A stretch of DNA of 64,000 nt from Macrotis lagotis (Eukaryota > Chordata > Mammalia > Peramelemorphia > Peramelidae). Where the stretch lies: assembly GCF_037893015.1 (NCBI RefSeq), contig NC_133658.1, forward strand, positions 145,753,982-145,817,981, in the 5' to 3' direction. A program made the translations under genes and the position numbers. The notes beneath the pieces are model-generated. The model searched no databases. It saw nothing but the letters and a program-made list of their open reading frames with translations, and was not told where the DNA came from. This document shows, piece by piece, positions 25,601 through 36,034 of the stretch (positions within the stretch are counted from its first letter, which is position 1; the number at the start of each line of letters is the position of its first letter).

Positions 25601-25879
25601 AACTACTATTGTTTATCATCGGAAAACGAAATATGAATTCAAGTCGAGGTTCTAAAAGAGCTGGTTCGGGACACCCGCGGGGCCTGGCTCTCGCTAGCTC
25701 ACAGGAAGGGGGTGCGGCTGTGTCCGGAAGCTCTTGGTGTCGGAAGGATTGAGGGAAGCCGGAAGCGGGCGCTGCCGCGGGGCGGGCCGGGAAGGAGGCT
25801 CCGCCCCGGGGGCAGCGCGGGCCAATGGCTGGCGGGCTTCTGTGACGCGGAGGGGGGCGGGGAGGCCGGGGGCGGGGCC

Positions 25880-25915
25880 CTGGCGGAGCGGGACGGCGGG
25901 GATCCGAGATGACCG
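25880..25915 (+). other. POMK: Probable POMK non-coding first exon with splice donor
   Basis: The GC-box cluster is followed by a segment ending GATGACCG, then GTGAGC at 25916, which is a good splice donor. Human POMK has non-coding 5' exons, and the first coding exon here begins only 6 nt before its ATG, so an upstream exon is required. The start site near 25880 is a guess. The ATG at 25909 would open an upstream reading frame across the junction. Further 5' exons in 26.0-39.8 kb could not be recognised. Confidence 0.5.
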
Positions 25916-26400
25916 GTGAGCCGAGAGGGAGGGGAGGGGGCGGGGCGCGCGGAGCGGGGCCGGGCCGGGCCTGAGGCTCGGGGCGCGGGGGGCAGAGGGG
26001 CGCCGGCCAGGACGAGCCTGCGGGCTGCCCTGGATTCTCTCGTTGTAGGCTCAGAGAGCCCAGTCGGCCCTGGCTGGACGCCGGCGGCCCCTCCTGGCCT
26101 CCCCACGGGAGCGGGCCCAGGTCCGAGGCAGCCCGCGGCCCCGCGCCAGTGCCCAACGACCCCCTGACACGAGTCTTTTATACTGTGTCATATGCAGTGA
26201 TTGCAGGTATCATCATCTCATGCATGTATATGTGATTTGGCACGACCAATAGATAAATCTATTTTTCTATATTCCCAAGATATCCCATATATTTCTATAA
26301 ACAAAGATAAACTGGCATTCCTGTGCGTGCTGCGTGTGTGCACCTCTGTATGCATATGCAAACGTGGAGACCGAAGTACCCGGCACGTGCACCGCGAGGC

Positions 26401-26480
26401 GGCCCAGGGGGGCCGGGAGCGCAGGGGGGCCCAGGGGGCCGGGAGCGCAGGGGGGCCCAGGGGGCCCAGGGGGCCGGGCC
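26401..26480 (+). repeat. 26-bp GC-rich minisatellite in the CpG island
   Basis: About three units of GGGGGGCCCAGGGGGCCGGG plus AGCGCA (clear unit 26424-26449), the last one degenerate. It creates long G-runs on the + strand and spurious proline/glycine-rich open frames on both strands. Confidence 0.85.
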
Positions 26481-26591
26481 AGGCTTCAGGCGCCGTCTGG
26501 CCTGAGGCCGAGGGGGAGCTGAGGAAGGGAGTGCAGCCCCCGGGGGGATGCACCGCTGCAAAGGAGTGGAGCTTGGAGATGGAGACTTGTG

Positions 26592-26619
26592 TCAATCAAT
26601 CAATCAATCAATCAATCAA
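26592..26619 (+). repeat. (TCAA)n microsatellite
   Basis: About seven perfect TCAA units at the downstream edge of the CpG island. Confidence 0.9.
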
Positions 26620-26974
26620 CATCCACACGCATTGAAGAGCCCCCTAGTTACCAGGGCCCGGGCTGCGGAGAGATAGAGGGCAAGTAAACAGGTTAAAAGG
26701 ACAGTTCCTACCAAATAAAAGAACTAGGGTTAGTTTTGCTTTGAGTGCCTTTCCGCCTAGATGCTTAGAGACTTTATTTTTAAATAGGATTTAGTGATCT
26801 TAATCTCATCCGGAAGCTGGTAAACCTTCCTCCTCTATATGCGGTTTCCTCCAATTAGGATATGAACTCCTTGTGGCTAGGGACTGATCTTAAAATAAGA
26901 CTATAATATGGTGAACATAAGATTCAACTTTTAAAAAAAAATTGATGTTTTTTATTTCATTTTATTTTATTTTT

Positions 26975-27126
26975 TAATATTTTTAGGGTTTTTGCAGGGC
27001 AATGGGGTTAAGTGGCTTGCCCAAGGCTTCACAGCTAGGTAATTAAGTGTCTGAGGCCGGATTTTAACTCAAGTCCTCCTGACTCCGAGGCTGGTGCTCT
27101 ATCCACTGCACCACCTAGCTGCCCCC
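26975..27126 (-). repeat. Mar1/WSINE-type SINE
   Basis: Full-length antisense copy ending CTGCACCACCTAGCTGCCCC. Confidence 0.9.
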
Positions 27127-27607
27127 TGTTTTTTTAATCAATTTTTATTATTTTTAATATATCCTCTTGCTCCTTCACCATGAGCCCTCTCTTGTAGCAA
27201 ATTAAAAAACAACAGGTAAGCAAACAAAAATGCCTATCAACATTGTCAGGTATTAATTGTCACCCCTGCCCCCCCCACCTTCCCAAGCAACAGGATATAT
27301 TTCTAAATTTATCCGTTATTACATAGACAACATTATCTTAGCATATATTTAAAAATTATATATATTTTATGACTACATTAAACTGTAGCTTTCAGTGATC
27401 ATTTTTCCATAGCTTTGAATTTCACATTTTCCTACCTCCTTCTGTCCTCTCCTCTCCAGAAAGGAGTCCAGTGAAAACCCTACATATATAATCATGCTAA
27501 ACATGAATCTGTTAGTTATATGTTTAGCATGCTATTTTTAATGCTTATGTAATTCAGTTAACAGGCATTAAATGCTTATTATTTGTCCCTAAACTAGCCA
27601 GCTAATA

Positions 27608-27850
27608 AACAGCTCATAAAAATAGCTACCATTTATAGATGTACTGGGCCTAGAGCCAAGTTCTTTATAATTCCTTCATTTGATTCTCACAACAACTCTG
27701 TGAGGTAAATGTTATCATTTTCCCACTTTCACAGATAGGAAAACTGAGGTAAAGAGATGTTAAGTGACTTGTCTAGGCACATGCAGCAAGTTAGTATCTG
27801 AGGCAAGATTTGAACTCAAAACCTGGTTCTCTATCCACATGCCACTTTGC
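27608..27850 (-). repeat. MIR/THER-type SINE, antisense, near complete
   Basis: TAGCTACCATTTATAGATG, TGATTCTCACAACAACTCTG, ACAGATAGGAAAACTGAGG, TTAAGTGACTTGTCTAGG and GATTTGAACTCAAAACC occur in antisense MIR order. Confidence 0.85.
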
Positions 27851-28123
27851 TAGTGATTTTTATCATTACCAAATATAAATATCAAATACCAAAAAGAAAA
27901 ATTATGTGCCAACAAGAAGCTTTCATTTTTTGACATGGAGACAACTTATATGGCAATTAAAAGTATATAATTGTTTTTTGAGTTCATAATAATCCTACCT
28001 TTACCCCACATTTCCCCATCTACCCTACACTAGATGGTCTGCTTTTAAACTTTAGTGTAAATTATCATGTTTTTTTTTAATACTTACCCTCTGCTTCATG
28101 AATGGATGTTAAGAATTCCTTTA

Positions 28124-28267
28124 TTTATTTTTTTAGTTTTTTTGCAAGGCAAATGGGGTTAAGTGGCTTGCCCAAGGCCACACAGCTAGGTAATCATTAA
28201 GTGTATGAGGTCAAATTTGAACTCAGGTACTACTGACTTCAGGGCAGGTGCTCTATTCACTGTGCCA
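28124..28267 (-). repeat. Mar1/WSINE-type SINE
   Basis: AAGAATTCCTTTA flanks it at 28111-28123 and 28268-28280. The extreme head (CACCTAGCTGCCCC) is missing after CACTGTGCC. Confidence 0.92.
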
Positions 28268-28439
28268 AAGAATTCCTTTAAATGTATATGAAACGCTAGG
28301 TTTTTTTTTTCTTCCCTCCAGTCCTACTGTGCATGATCCTTAATCTAAAACTTATCTTTCAGGGTCAATAACTTCAAGGGCACTCTTAGCCATTTTCTTA
28401 GCTCTTTCATTAGAACTCTGTTTGCAGATTGAAACATAT

Positions 28440-28650
28440 TTTTTAATTCTTTATTTTTCTTGGGGTTTTTTTTAATTGCAGCATGGCTAATGTGGAATAT
28501 GTTGGGGTTTTTTGCAAGGCTTCATGGGTATAATGAGTATGGTATTTTATGCCTTCTCAATGGATATGGGAAAGGATGGAGGGAGGGAGAGAATTTGGAA
28601 CTGAAAATAAAAATTTTAAATAAAAAGACTAGAAAGCTTAAAAAATAAAT
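28440..28650 (+). repeat. L1 3'-end fragment, sense
   Basis: GCATGGCTAATGTGGAATAT, ATGCCTTCTCAATGGATATG and GGGAGAGAATTTGGAACTG, then an A-rich end, match an L1 3' UTR subfamily terminus. Confidence 0.75.
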
Positions 28651-29349
28651 TTCTGTCATCATTTACTACCCCCCCAAGGACTAGGCTATATTAGTGAGAT
28701 GCATTTAAAGATTTAATGACCTTACCCACAAAAACAAACCTCCCAAGGGTACTTTTTTTTTCCAAGTCTCAAGTGACACCACTTTCCACTAAGTAATGGG
28801 AAAGCCTATTGCTCTTTCCCCTTTAGCTCAAGAAAGCTGCATTTGAATTTCATGAATCATTTAGATTTTTTTTCAGACTTGCTTAGAAACAGTTCACTGC
28901 CTCATTCCTTCATCATCAGTAGAGTATCTTTTGACTTCAAGGCCTTTGGCGATACCAAGGGATCTTGTTAATTTCTCTGTCCATATTCATTGAGTTCATA
29001 TTATTATATTCAAAGTACTAGTGAGAACCCATCTGAAAGAAGACACTGTTACTTCAAAGAAGAACCCACATTTATAAAGGAAAACTGACCCTACCTAAGG
29101 AAGAAGAATTTAAAACCTTCCTAGCATAGGTTACTGGAATGGCATGGGATAAATGTCAAAAGATGGCATAAAGAGGCTCTTTGGAGATGCTCATGAGTAC
29201 CATATTACATGAATACAACATTGCATAGGATGTGCAGCTTGAAGACTTATTGTTGTTGTAGCCTTTCTAGGTTTTTTTGCATGGTTTCCAGGAAGAACCT
29301 GAGTCTTATCTTTTGGGATGTGGAGGAATTAAGCTGTAGTGGACATGTT

Positions 29350-29970
29350 GTTTTTTTTCAACAAGTTTAAAACATTTATTTAAAATACAATCTGTAAAAT
29401 GCTCAATCTCTAGGAGTTGGGGACTCCTAGAGAAGAGTTGGGAGTTCAAGGAACTATCCAGCTATTCCAGCAGCTGAAGGGCAGTCTATATGGTATCTCT
29501 CCCTCCCTCTCCTACTCTTCTTCCTTGAACACACCTGAAGGGAACTTGGCTTACCCAAAGGAACTAAAAACAAGGTTCAAAAAGGTCTCTGAAATTTTTG
29601 GACCAAAGGTGGCCAGTATGGCCCCACTTACCTAAACTCAGCAGGAAAACTTCCCTATAGAAGCTCAGACTGGGCTTAGGGTGTGTTTCCTCCTACCTAT
29701 AGGCAGGATCCTGATTGCCTTGACTGAGAGTAGCTAGTCATCATTCCCAACACCCCCAACTCCTTTGGGGTAGCTAGGTTGATTGGGGAGAAGTGGCTCT
29801 TAGGAAGCTATTAATTGAGGAGGTCAGGGGCCTGGCCTTTGGGGTCAGAGAGCTGGAAGAAAGGATGTTACCATGGACAGGTAGCTAAAGAGGCAGCAGC
29901 CTTAGGTTACTGCCATCCCTCCACATCCCAGATTTCCTAAGCCAAAGTCCAGAGCTCACTTAAAAAATAA
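29350..29970 (-). other. Possible 3'-UTR retrocopy or terminal exon, antisense
   Basis: The block opens with a T-tract (29350-29358) followed by the complement of AATAAA within CATTTATTTAAAATAC. It then runs about 600 bp with higher GC than its flanks and no similarity I recognise to the window's repeats. On the minus strand this is the layout of a polyadenylated 3' end. No coding domain is recognised and no clean target-site duplication was found. It lies in the POMK 5' intron. Confidence 0.35.
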
Positions 29971-30009
29971 ATAAAATAAAACAAAATTGAATGAAGGAAA
30001 AACACTTAG

Positions 30010-30415
30010 GAAAGATGCAGCTGGGTGGTGCAGGGGATAGAGTGCTAGACCTGGAGTCCTTCAGGAGTTTAAATCTGATGTCAGACATTTCCTAGTTGGA
30101 TGACCTGGGGCAAGTCACTTAACTCTTTTTTTTTTTTAGGTTTTTGCAAGGCAAATGGGGTTAAGTGGCTTGCCCAAGGCCACACAGCTAGGTAATTATT
30201 AAGTGTCTGAAGTCACTTTTGAACTCTGTTCCTCCTGACTCCAGGGCTGGTGCTCTATCCACTTCACCACCTAGCTGCCCCACTTAACTCCCTTTCTACC
30301 TCAGTTTCCTCATTTGTAAAATGAGTTGAAAAAGAAAATGGCAAACCACTCCAGGATCTTTGCCAAGAAAAACCCAAATGAAGTCATGAAGAGTTGGACA
30401 CAACTGAAAAACAAC
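30010..30415 (+). repeat. Long-tail (Mar1-like) SINE, split by a younger SINE
   Basis: Head GCAGCTGGGTGGTGCAGG and body, then after the inserted SINE the long tail CCTCAGTTTCCTCATTTGTA, AATGGCAAACCACTCCAGG, CTTTGCCAAGAAAAACCC and GAGTTGGACACAACTG. This tail is diagnostic of the older long-tail family. Confidence 0.9.
30126..30280 (-). repeat. Mar1/WSINE-type SINE nested in the long-tail SINE
   Basis: Full-length antisense copy. CACTTAACTC at 30116-30125 is repeated at 30281-30290, so the insertion split the core of the host SINE. Confidence 0.93.
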
Positions 30416-30449
30416 AACAAAGATAAACTCATGGGATCAGTGGTATCTT

Positions 30450-31090
30450 CTTTGATACACTTTATTTTATTTTTCAATTAGCAAGTATTTTTTCTTCTTT
30501 CTAACCTTCCTCTAATTTTAAATAAAAATAAAACTCTTGTAACAAATACACATAAGTTGGCAAAAAAAAAAGTTTCCACATTATCCACGTCCAGAGTTAT
30601 ATACCTCATTCTATATCTTCGATCTTTTATCTCTCTTACTTGAAATAATTAGCAGACTGCATCAGTGGTCCATTGAAATCATGGTTGGACATTTCATTGA
30701 TCAGAATTCTTAAATTTTTAAAGGTATTTACAAAATTGTTTTTATTGTATTCATTTAATTATACACAAAATTGTTCTTATGTATAATTATACACAACATT
30801 GTTTTTGTGGTTATATATCTTTCTTCTGTTTTTATTTACTTTGCTCTGAATCAATTCATACAAGTCTTCCCAAGTTTCCCCAAACCCTTCTTCTAACACA
30901 ACAGAAACTCATTATCTTCACATATTACTTTATTTAGATATTCACTATTGATGGTTCCTCTCAGAGTTTCTAGTTCATAGCTCTACAAAAGTGCTACTAT
31001 AAATATTTTTCTATTTATGGGTTTTTTCCCCTTCTTTGGTCATTTTTAAGGGGCATAGACTTAGTAGTGGAATCCCTGTTGAATAACTTT
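30450..31090 (-). repeat. L1 3' end, antisense
   Basis: TTTCAATTAGCAAGTATTTT, TTTGGCAAAAAAAAAAGTTTC-like tract, TTTTTATTTACTTTGCTCTG, CATACAAGTCTTCCCAAG and GGCATAGACTTAGTAGTGG match the antisense L1 3' UTR. Confidence 0.75.
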
Positions 31091-31897
31091 TTTGGCACAG
31101 GTCCAAATGATATGCTATTATTTTGGAAACTCAGACTGGATTAAAAATAGAAATGAACCCTGATGGTTTTCCAGAGTTAATAAAATCTATCAATCATCCA
31201 AAAAGCGTCTTCAAGGAAAACATGCTTACTTCACCCTGTAAACACAGGTCACAGCCCCTTATCCAAATCTACTTGAAATAGGAGAATGAAAATTTCAGAA
31301 CATAAGGAGTTGATGTTTGAGATTGCATCCTAGGAGGAAACATAGACTTAGACAAATGAGTAAAATGTCCAGATTCAGAAACCTGTTCTTGACTTCATAG
31401 AAATTATAATGGTTTACAAGGTAGTATGAATCTAAAGTTAGAACCAAAACTTCCAAAGATAAAGGACTTGGCTACTCTTCTTAGTATGTGGAAGACCATG
31501 TTAGTTCTCTCAAACCAAATTAGTAAATCTATGTTAGGGCCATTTTAGAAATAAATGATGTTAGTCAAGGTATTAAGACCAGAGGCTGTAACCATCATGC
31601 CTTGTGTTCAAACTTATGTTCAGACAGAAGCAAGTGAAATGTGTACTCTAGCCATAGAAGTTTGATTAAAACCGTTTTCTTAAGAGTTTGAAGATGTGTG
31701 GATGTCCTTGAAAGCAAAGGGGTCCTGTGCTTAAGAGAGGTGATGAAGAGACATAGCTTTTGCTTTAAACTAATTTTAAATTTTAAATCCTGTATTTACC
31801 AAATACCAGATACATAATAGACATTTCCAAATACAAAGAAGAGAACAAGGGGGATTACATTTGAAACTGGTTTTCTCCTATCAAGAGTCTGACTCTT

Positions 31898-32050
31898 GAG
31901 GCAGCTAGGTGGCGCAGTGGATGAAGCATCTTCCCTGGAGTCAGGAGGACCTGAGTTCAGATATGGCCTCAGACACTTTAATAATTACCTAGCTGTGTGG
32001 CCTTGGGCAAGCCACTTAACCCCATTGCCTTGTTAAAAAAAAAAGAAACA
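31898..32050 (+). repeat. Mar1/WSINE-type SINE
   Basis: GAGGCAGCTAGGTGGCGCAG head, full body, tail CCCATTGCCTTG followed by a long A-rich stretch. Confidence 0.9.
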
Positions 32051-32129
32051 AAAAAAAAACCAAGACTTTTTTTAATCACACAATACATTCTTCACAGTTT
32101 CAAAGCTGTTTGGGTTCCCCTCAAATTTC

Positions 32130-32570
32130 CATCTGTTTTGTTCTGTTCATTTAAAAAAATGTTTTCTACAGTCCACTGCCCCTGGTCTCCCTATTATTCC
32201 TCATCAAAAACCCTCCATCTCCTTGATCTGGGCACTGTCACCAGCTGTCTTCCTTGCCAGGAATTCTTTCTCTCTCTCATCTCTGTCTCCTGAGTTCCCT
32301 TTAAGTCTCAGCAAGAAACCTTCATCAGTCCTCCTGAATCTTAGTGCCTTCCCTCTGTGATAATCTCTGATTGATCCTGTCTATATTTTATTCTTAGCTA
32401 ATTGTGAGTCTCTGTTGCCTCCCCCATTGGACTGTAAATTCCTTGATAACAAGGACTGGTTCCCCCCCACACACTTTTGGGGGGAGGAGGGGCTGATTTG
32501 CCTTCTTTGTTTCTTCACTGTTGTCATAGTTCTTAGCATATCTTAATAAATGAGGAAAGGGAATAAGCAC
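32130..32570 (+). repeat. L2 3' end
   Basis: CTTGCCAGGAATTCTTTCTC, AGTTCCCTTTAAGTCTCAGC and TTGGACTGTAAATTCCTTGA, with TTAATAAATGAGG at the end, follow the L2 ORF2-end/3' UTR layout. Confidence 0.75.
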
Positions 32571-32864
32571 TTATATATAATGCTTATGATGAGCCAGAAA
32601 TTGTGCCAAGTGCTTTTTTCAGGAATCTTTTCCTTTTTTTTTTAAATTTCTCTGGAATATGTACTTAGTTTTATCACTGGGAGATGTAGGTTTTGGAAAC
32701 TGTAGATCAGCAGCCATGTGGTGGTTAGGGTGACCCTCACTTATAACTAGATTCATTTGTCTACTGGAGAACCTTTTCCCACTCAGGTTATTTGTTGGCA
32801 GAAGAAAGCATAGATTCCCCCAAGGCCAATGACAGGGACAAGTTAAATATATGTTGAAATGATT

Positions 32865-33008
32865 ATTTTTTTTAACTTTGGGGGGGAGGCAATTGGGGTT
32901 AAGTAACTTGTCTAGGGTCACACATCTACTAAGTGCCTGAGGCTAGATTTGAACTTGTCCTCCTGACTCCAGAACCAATGATCTATGCACTGTATTATCT
33001 AACTGCCC
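32865..33008 (-). repeat. SINE, diverged copy
   Basis: GGGTTAAGTAACTTGTCTAGG, CCTGAGGCTAGATTTGAAC and CTATGCACTGTATTATCTAAC. TGAAATGATT flanks it at 32855-32864 and 33009-33018. Confidence 0.85.
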
Positions 33009-33084
33009 TGAAATGATTTCTTTTGAATGAAAAGTACTAAAAAAAACTGCATGTTGTGTCCAAGGCTGTGTATCAGATCATGTA

Positions 33085-33470
33085 TGAATGTACTCAATTT
33101 ACATGTTGTTTATGGCTGACTTGACCATGTCCCAGCTGCTGGTTCCCTCTCTCCCACCTTGTCTGTAACAACTTTGTATCAGTTCTAAATATAGTTACAT
33201 GCATATTTGTCTCCTTTGTAGAATTTCAGCTTCTTGACAGTAGGAATCGATTCATTTCTTGTCTTTATAATTCAGCGTCTAGCTCAATTCCGGGCCTTTG
33301 TAGGGGCTTCATGAATGCTTCTTGATTGATTTAATATAATGGAACAGATTATTTTACCCAGGTGGAGACTCATAACCCTAGTTTAGAAAGAGGATCCAGA
33401 ACAAGTCCCTTCCACAAATATTTATTAAGCAGGTTCTAAACAGGGCCTTGTGTAAGGTGTGAGGTACAAA
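33085..33470 (+). repeat. L2-like 3' ends
   Basis: TTGTCTCCTTTGTAGAATTTC, CTTCTTGACAGTAGG and ATGAATGCTTCTTGATTGAT form an L2 end. AATATTTATTAAGCAGGTTC begins another old fragment. Confidence 0.6.
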
Positions 33471-33544
33471 TAAAGGTACTTGTTTACATTTCTATAGGAT
33501 AAAAGGATCATTTTACTGTAGCATTGTTTCAGTCAAGTTGCTCT

Positions 33545-33758
33545 TCCAGATCTCATTTGGGGTTTTCTTGGCAAAGATATTGGAATGGTTTGGCCTTTAC
33601 TTCTTCAGATCATTTTATAGATGAAGAACAGAGTAAAATGATTTTCCAAGGGCCACACAGTTAGTAAGTATCTGAGGCCAGATTTGAACTCAGGAAGATG
33701 AGTCTTCCTGACTCCAGGCGCTGCACTTAGCCGACTGTACCCCCTAGCTGCCCCTCAA
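33545..33758 (-). repeat. Long-tail (Mar1-like) SINE, antisense
   Basis: TTGGGGTTTTCTTGGCAAAG (tail), TTTTCCAAGGGCCACACAG and CTGAGGCCAGATTTGAACTC, ending ACCCCCTAGCTGCCCC. Confidence 0.88.
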
Positions 33759-33764
33759 AAAGCA

Positions 33765-34150
33765 TCATAAGATTACTGATTTAGAGCTGGAAAGAGACCT
33801 TGCAGACCCTTGAGACCAACTTCATTTTGCAAACGAAAAAAGTGAGGCACAGAGAGTCCTGCAACCAATCTCCTATACTATGTTGCCTTTAATAGAGTTA
33901 GAGCTGGAAGGGACATGAGAAGATTGGTCTTAGTGCCTCATTTTAAAGATGAAGAGATCGAGGGTCATATCACTCAGGTAGTATATAGAAAGGCAGAGAG
34001 CTGAACCCAGATCCAGCAATCTGTTATAAGGTTCACAAACTTCTCTCTTTATAACAACCCTGTAAAAGAGTGCAAGTATCATTGTCCTCCTTTTGGAGGT
34101 GAGAAATTGAGGCTCCCACACCTGCTCTCAGTAGCCCAGCTAAGGAATGA
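33765..34150 (-). repeat. MIR/THER-type SINE fragments, antisense
   Basis: Two overlapping patterns (AGAGCTGGAAAGAGACCTTG, TCATTTTGCAAACG; AGAGCTGGAAGGGACATGAG, CCTCATTTTAAAGATGAAG) and a third with ACAACCCTGTAAAAGAG. These are old diverged copies. Confidence 0.65.
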
Positions 34151-34235
34151 TATTGCAGACTATTTGATTCCAAGTTCAGTATTATTTCTGCTTATACTAC
34201 ATTGTCTCTATATTCCAACTTTCATCTAATGGGAT

Positions 34236-34660
34236 TGCTGATGAAGTTTGTCCTTTGTTGTCAAAGAAGACCATGACATCAGAGAGGTGATGCTCATGAA
34301 TTGGATTAGAATTGGGGGCGGGGGCGGCTAGGTGGCATAGTGGATAAAGCACCGGCCTTGGAGTCAGGAGTACCTGGGTTCAAATCTGGTCTCAGATACT
34401 TAATAATTACCTACACTTAATAATTACCTAGCCTTGGGCAAGCCACTTAATCCCATTTGCCTTGCAAAAACCTAAAAAACAAAAAAAAGATAAAAAAAAG
34501 AATGGGGGGGGCTGTGAAAGGTAGTCAGGGTTAAGTGACTTGCCCAAAGTCACACAGCTAATAAAGTGCCTCAACTGTCTGAGGCAGGATTGGAACTGCT
34601 GTCCTGTCCTCCTGACTCCAAGACCAATACTCTATCTACTGCACCACTTAGCTGCTAGAA
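34236..34660 (-). repeat. Third SINE type (dispersed tail C), antisense, split by a younger SINE
   Basis: The tail GTCAAAGAAGACCATGACATC precedes, and the core AAGTGACTTGCCCAAAGTC and head CACTTAGCTGC follow, a + strand SINE at 34318-34495. The tail matches those at 50520-50690 and 62940-63130 in reverse. Confidence 0.8.
34318..34495 (+). repeat. Mar1/WSINE-type SINE with internal 16-bp duplication
   Basis: GGGGGCGGCTAGGTGGCATA head. CACTTAATAATTACCTA occurs almost twice in tandem (34398-34413 and 34414-34430), and the following GCTGTGTGG of the core is deleted. Confidence 0.9.
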
Positions 34661-34765
34661 GTGTGCTTAGCATGTAGTTTCATCTGCCATGATGAGTGCA
34701 GGCATGCAAAGCTGAAGTCCTTAATGGTAATCTCAGGTAATTTATATACCAAGGACCTATGATGA

Positions 34766-35005
34766 GCAAGATGGGTAACTAGGTGGCACAGTGGATGGAG
34801 TGATGGGTTTGAAGTCAGGAACACTCATCTTTCCTGAGTTCAAATCTGATTCAGACACTAACTATGTGACCCTGGGAAAGTTACTTATCCCTGTCTGCCT
34901 CAATTCCCTCATCTGTAAATGAACTGAAGAAGGAAATGCCAAATCATTTCAGTATCTTTGCCAAGAATGGACTCATAAAGACTTATATGACTGAAAAATA
35001 AACAA
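34766..35005 (+). repeat. Long-tail (Mar1-like) SINE
   Basis: AACTAGGTGGCACAGTGGAT, CTGAGTTCAAATCTGATTC, CAATTCCCTCATCTGTAAAT, AATGCCAAATCATTTCAG and TATCTTTGCCAAGAATGGAC occur in order. Confidence 0.88.
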
Positions 35006-35111
35006 ACACATAGTGGACAAGCCCCTTCCCTTCCCACTTAACAAATGCTAAATAAAGTGGACTTTCCCTTAGAACAGAAAGGTTATAAATGAAACTGCAT
35101 ATATAATAATA

Positions 35112-35425
35112 ATAATAGTGATAATGATAGCTAGCATTTATATAGTGCTTGAAGACTTGAAAAGACCTTTGTCTCACAACATACTTGGGAGGTAGGTATT
35201 ATAATTCTTGTGCCCATTTCACAGATATGACCACTGAGATGGCAGAGACTAAATGACTTGGAAATCTCCTCACACAATGCCTGATACACTGTAAGCACTA
35301 CAAAGATGTTAACCATTATTGTTATTTTTACTTGCCCACAGTTACTCAACTCAAAAATATCACAGGTTACATTTGAATTGATTGTAGATCTAACACTTTA
35401 TCCACTGTACCAGTTAGTTTCTTCT
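35112..35425 (-). repeat. MIR/THER-type SINE, antisense
   Basis: AGCATTTATATAGTGCTTGA, TGTGCCCATTTCACAGATAT, TGCCCACAGTTACTC and ACATTTGAATTGATTG. A short unrelated block interrupts it near 35265-35330. Confidence 0.72.
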
Positions 35426-35526
35426 TTTGCTTATAACTTGCTTTTCTTTTTAAGTACATAAGTACATAGCATTCAAAACCATTCTATCTTCTGTTCTATT
35501 GTCTGCATTTAAAAAATGCCACAATG

Positions 35527-35588
<62 letters not shown>
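35527..35588. repeat. (AT)n microsatellite at a SINE tail
   Basis: About 30 AT units abut the 3' tail of the antisense SINE at 35590, the usual place for tail-seeded microsatellites. Confidence 0.95.
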
Positions 35589-35589
<1 letters not shown>

Positions 35590-35591
<2 letters not shown>

Positions 35592-35735
35592 GTTTTTGTA
35601 AGGCAAACGGGGTTAAGTGGCTTGCCTAAGGCCACACAGCTAGGGAATTATTAAGTGTCTGAGACCAGATTTGAACCCAGGTACTCCTGACTCCAGGGCC
35701 GGTGCTTTATCCACTGCGCCACCTAGCCACCCCCC
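35590..35735 (-). repeat. Mar1/WSINE-type SINE
   Basis: Full-length antisense copy ending ACTGCGCCACCTAGCCACCC. Confidence 0.92.
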
Positions 35736-35871
35736 CTTTTTTTTTCTTTATTCTTATACCCCCTTGCCCTCCCATACCTTCCTATTGAAAAAAAAAAGCC
35801 CTTATAAAAAAACAATACATATTCAAGCAAAACAAATTCTCATGTTAACTCTTCTAAAAGGTATGTCTCAA

Positions 35872-36029
35872 GGGGCGGCTAGGTGGCGCAGTGGATAAAG
35901 CACTGGCCCTGGAGTCAGGAGTACCTGGGTTCAAATCCAGTCTCAGACACTTAATAATTACCTAGCTGTGTGGCCTTAGGCAAGCCACTTAACCCCATTT
36001 GCCTTGCAAAAACCTAAAAAAAAAAAAAG
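35872..36029 (+). repeat. Mar1/WSINE-type SINE
   Basis: Full-length copy close to consensus, from GGGGCGGCTAGGTGGCGCAG to an A-tail. Confidence 0.93.
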
Positions 36030-36034
36030 CATAC

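Larger units (their letters stand above)
25640..26580. promoter_or_regulatory. POMK: CpG island: POMK promoter region
   Basis: This is the only CpG-dense, GC-rich segment of the window, and it sits upstream of POMK on the same strand. Visible sites include three ETS/GABP-like motifs (CCGGAAG 25724-25730, TCGGAAGG 25740-25746, CCGGAAGC 25759-25766), a CCAAT box (25822-25826), a TGACGC CRE half-site (25843-25848) and GC boxes around 25801, 25851 and 25870. There is no convincing TATA box. This is a typical housekeeping promoter. The assignment to POMK rests on position and strand. Confidence 0.85.

Noticed and set aside
25581..26156. A 191-residue minus-strand open frame and several overlapping frames in the CpG island
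   Set aside because: GC-rich DNA has few stop codons. The peptides are proline/alanine/glycine/arginine-rich, overlap on both strands and have no domain.
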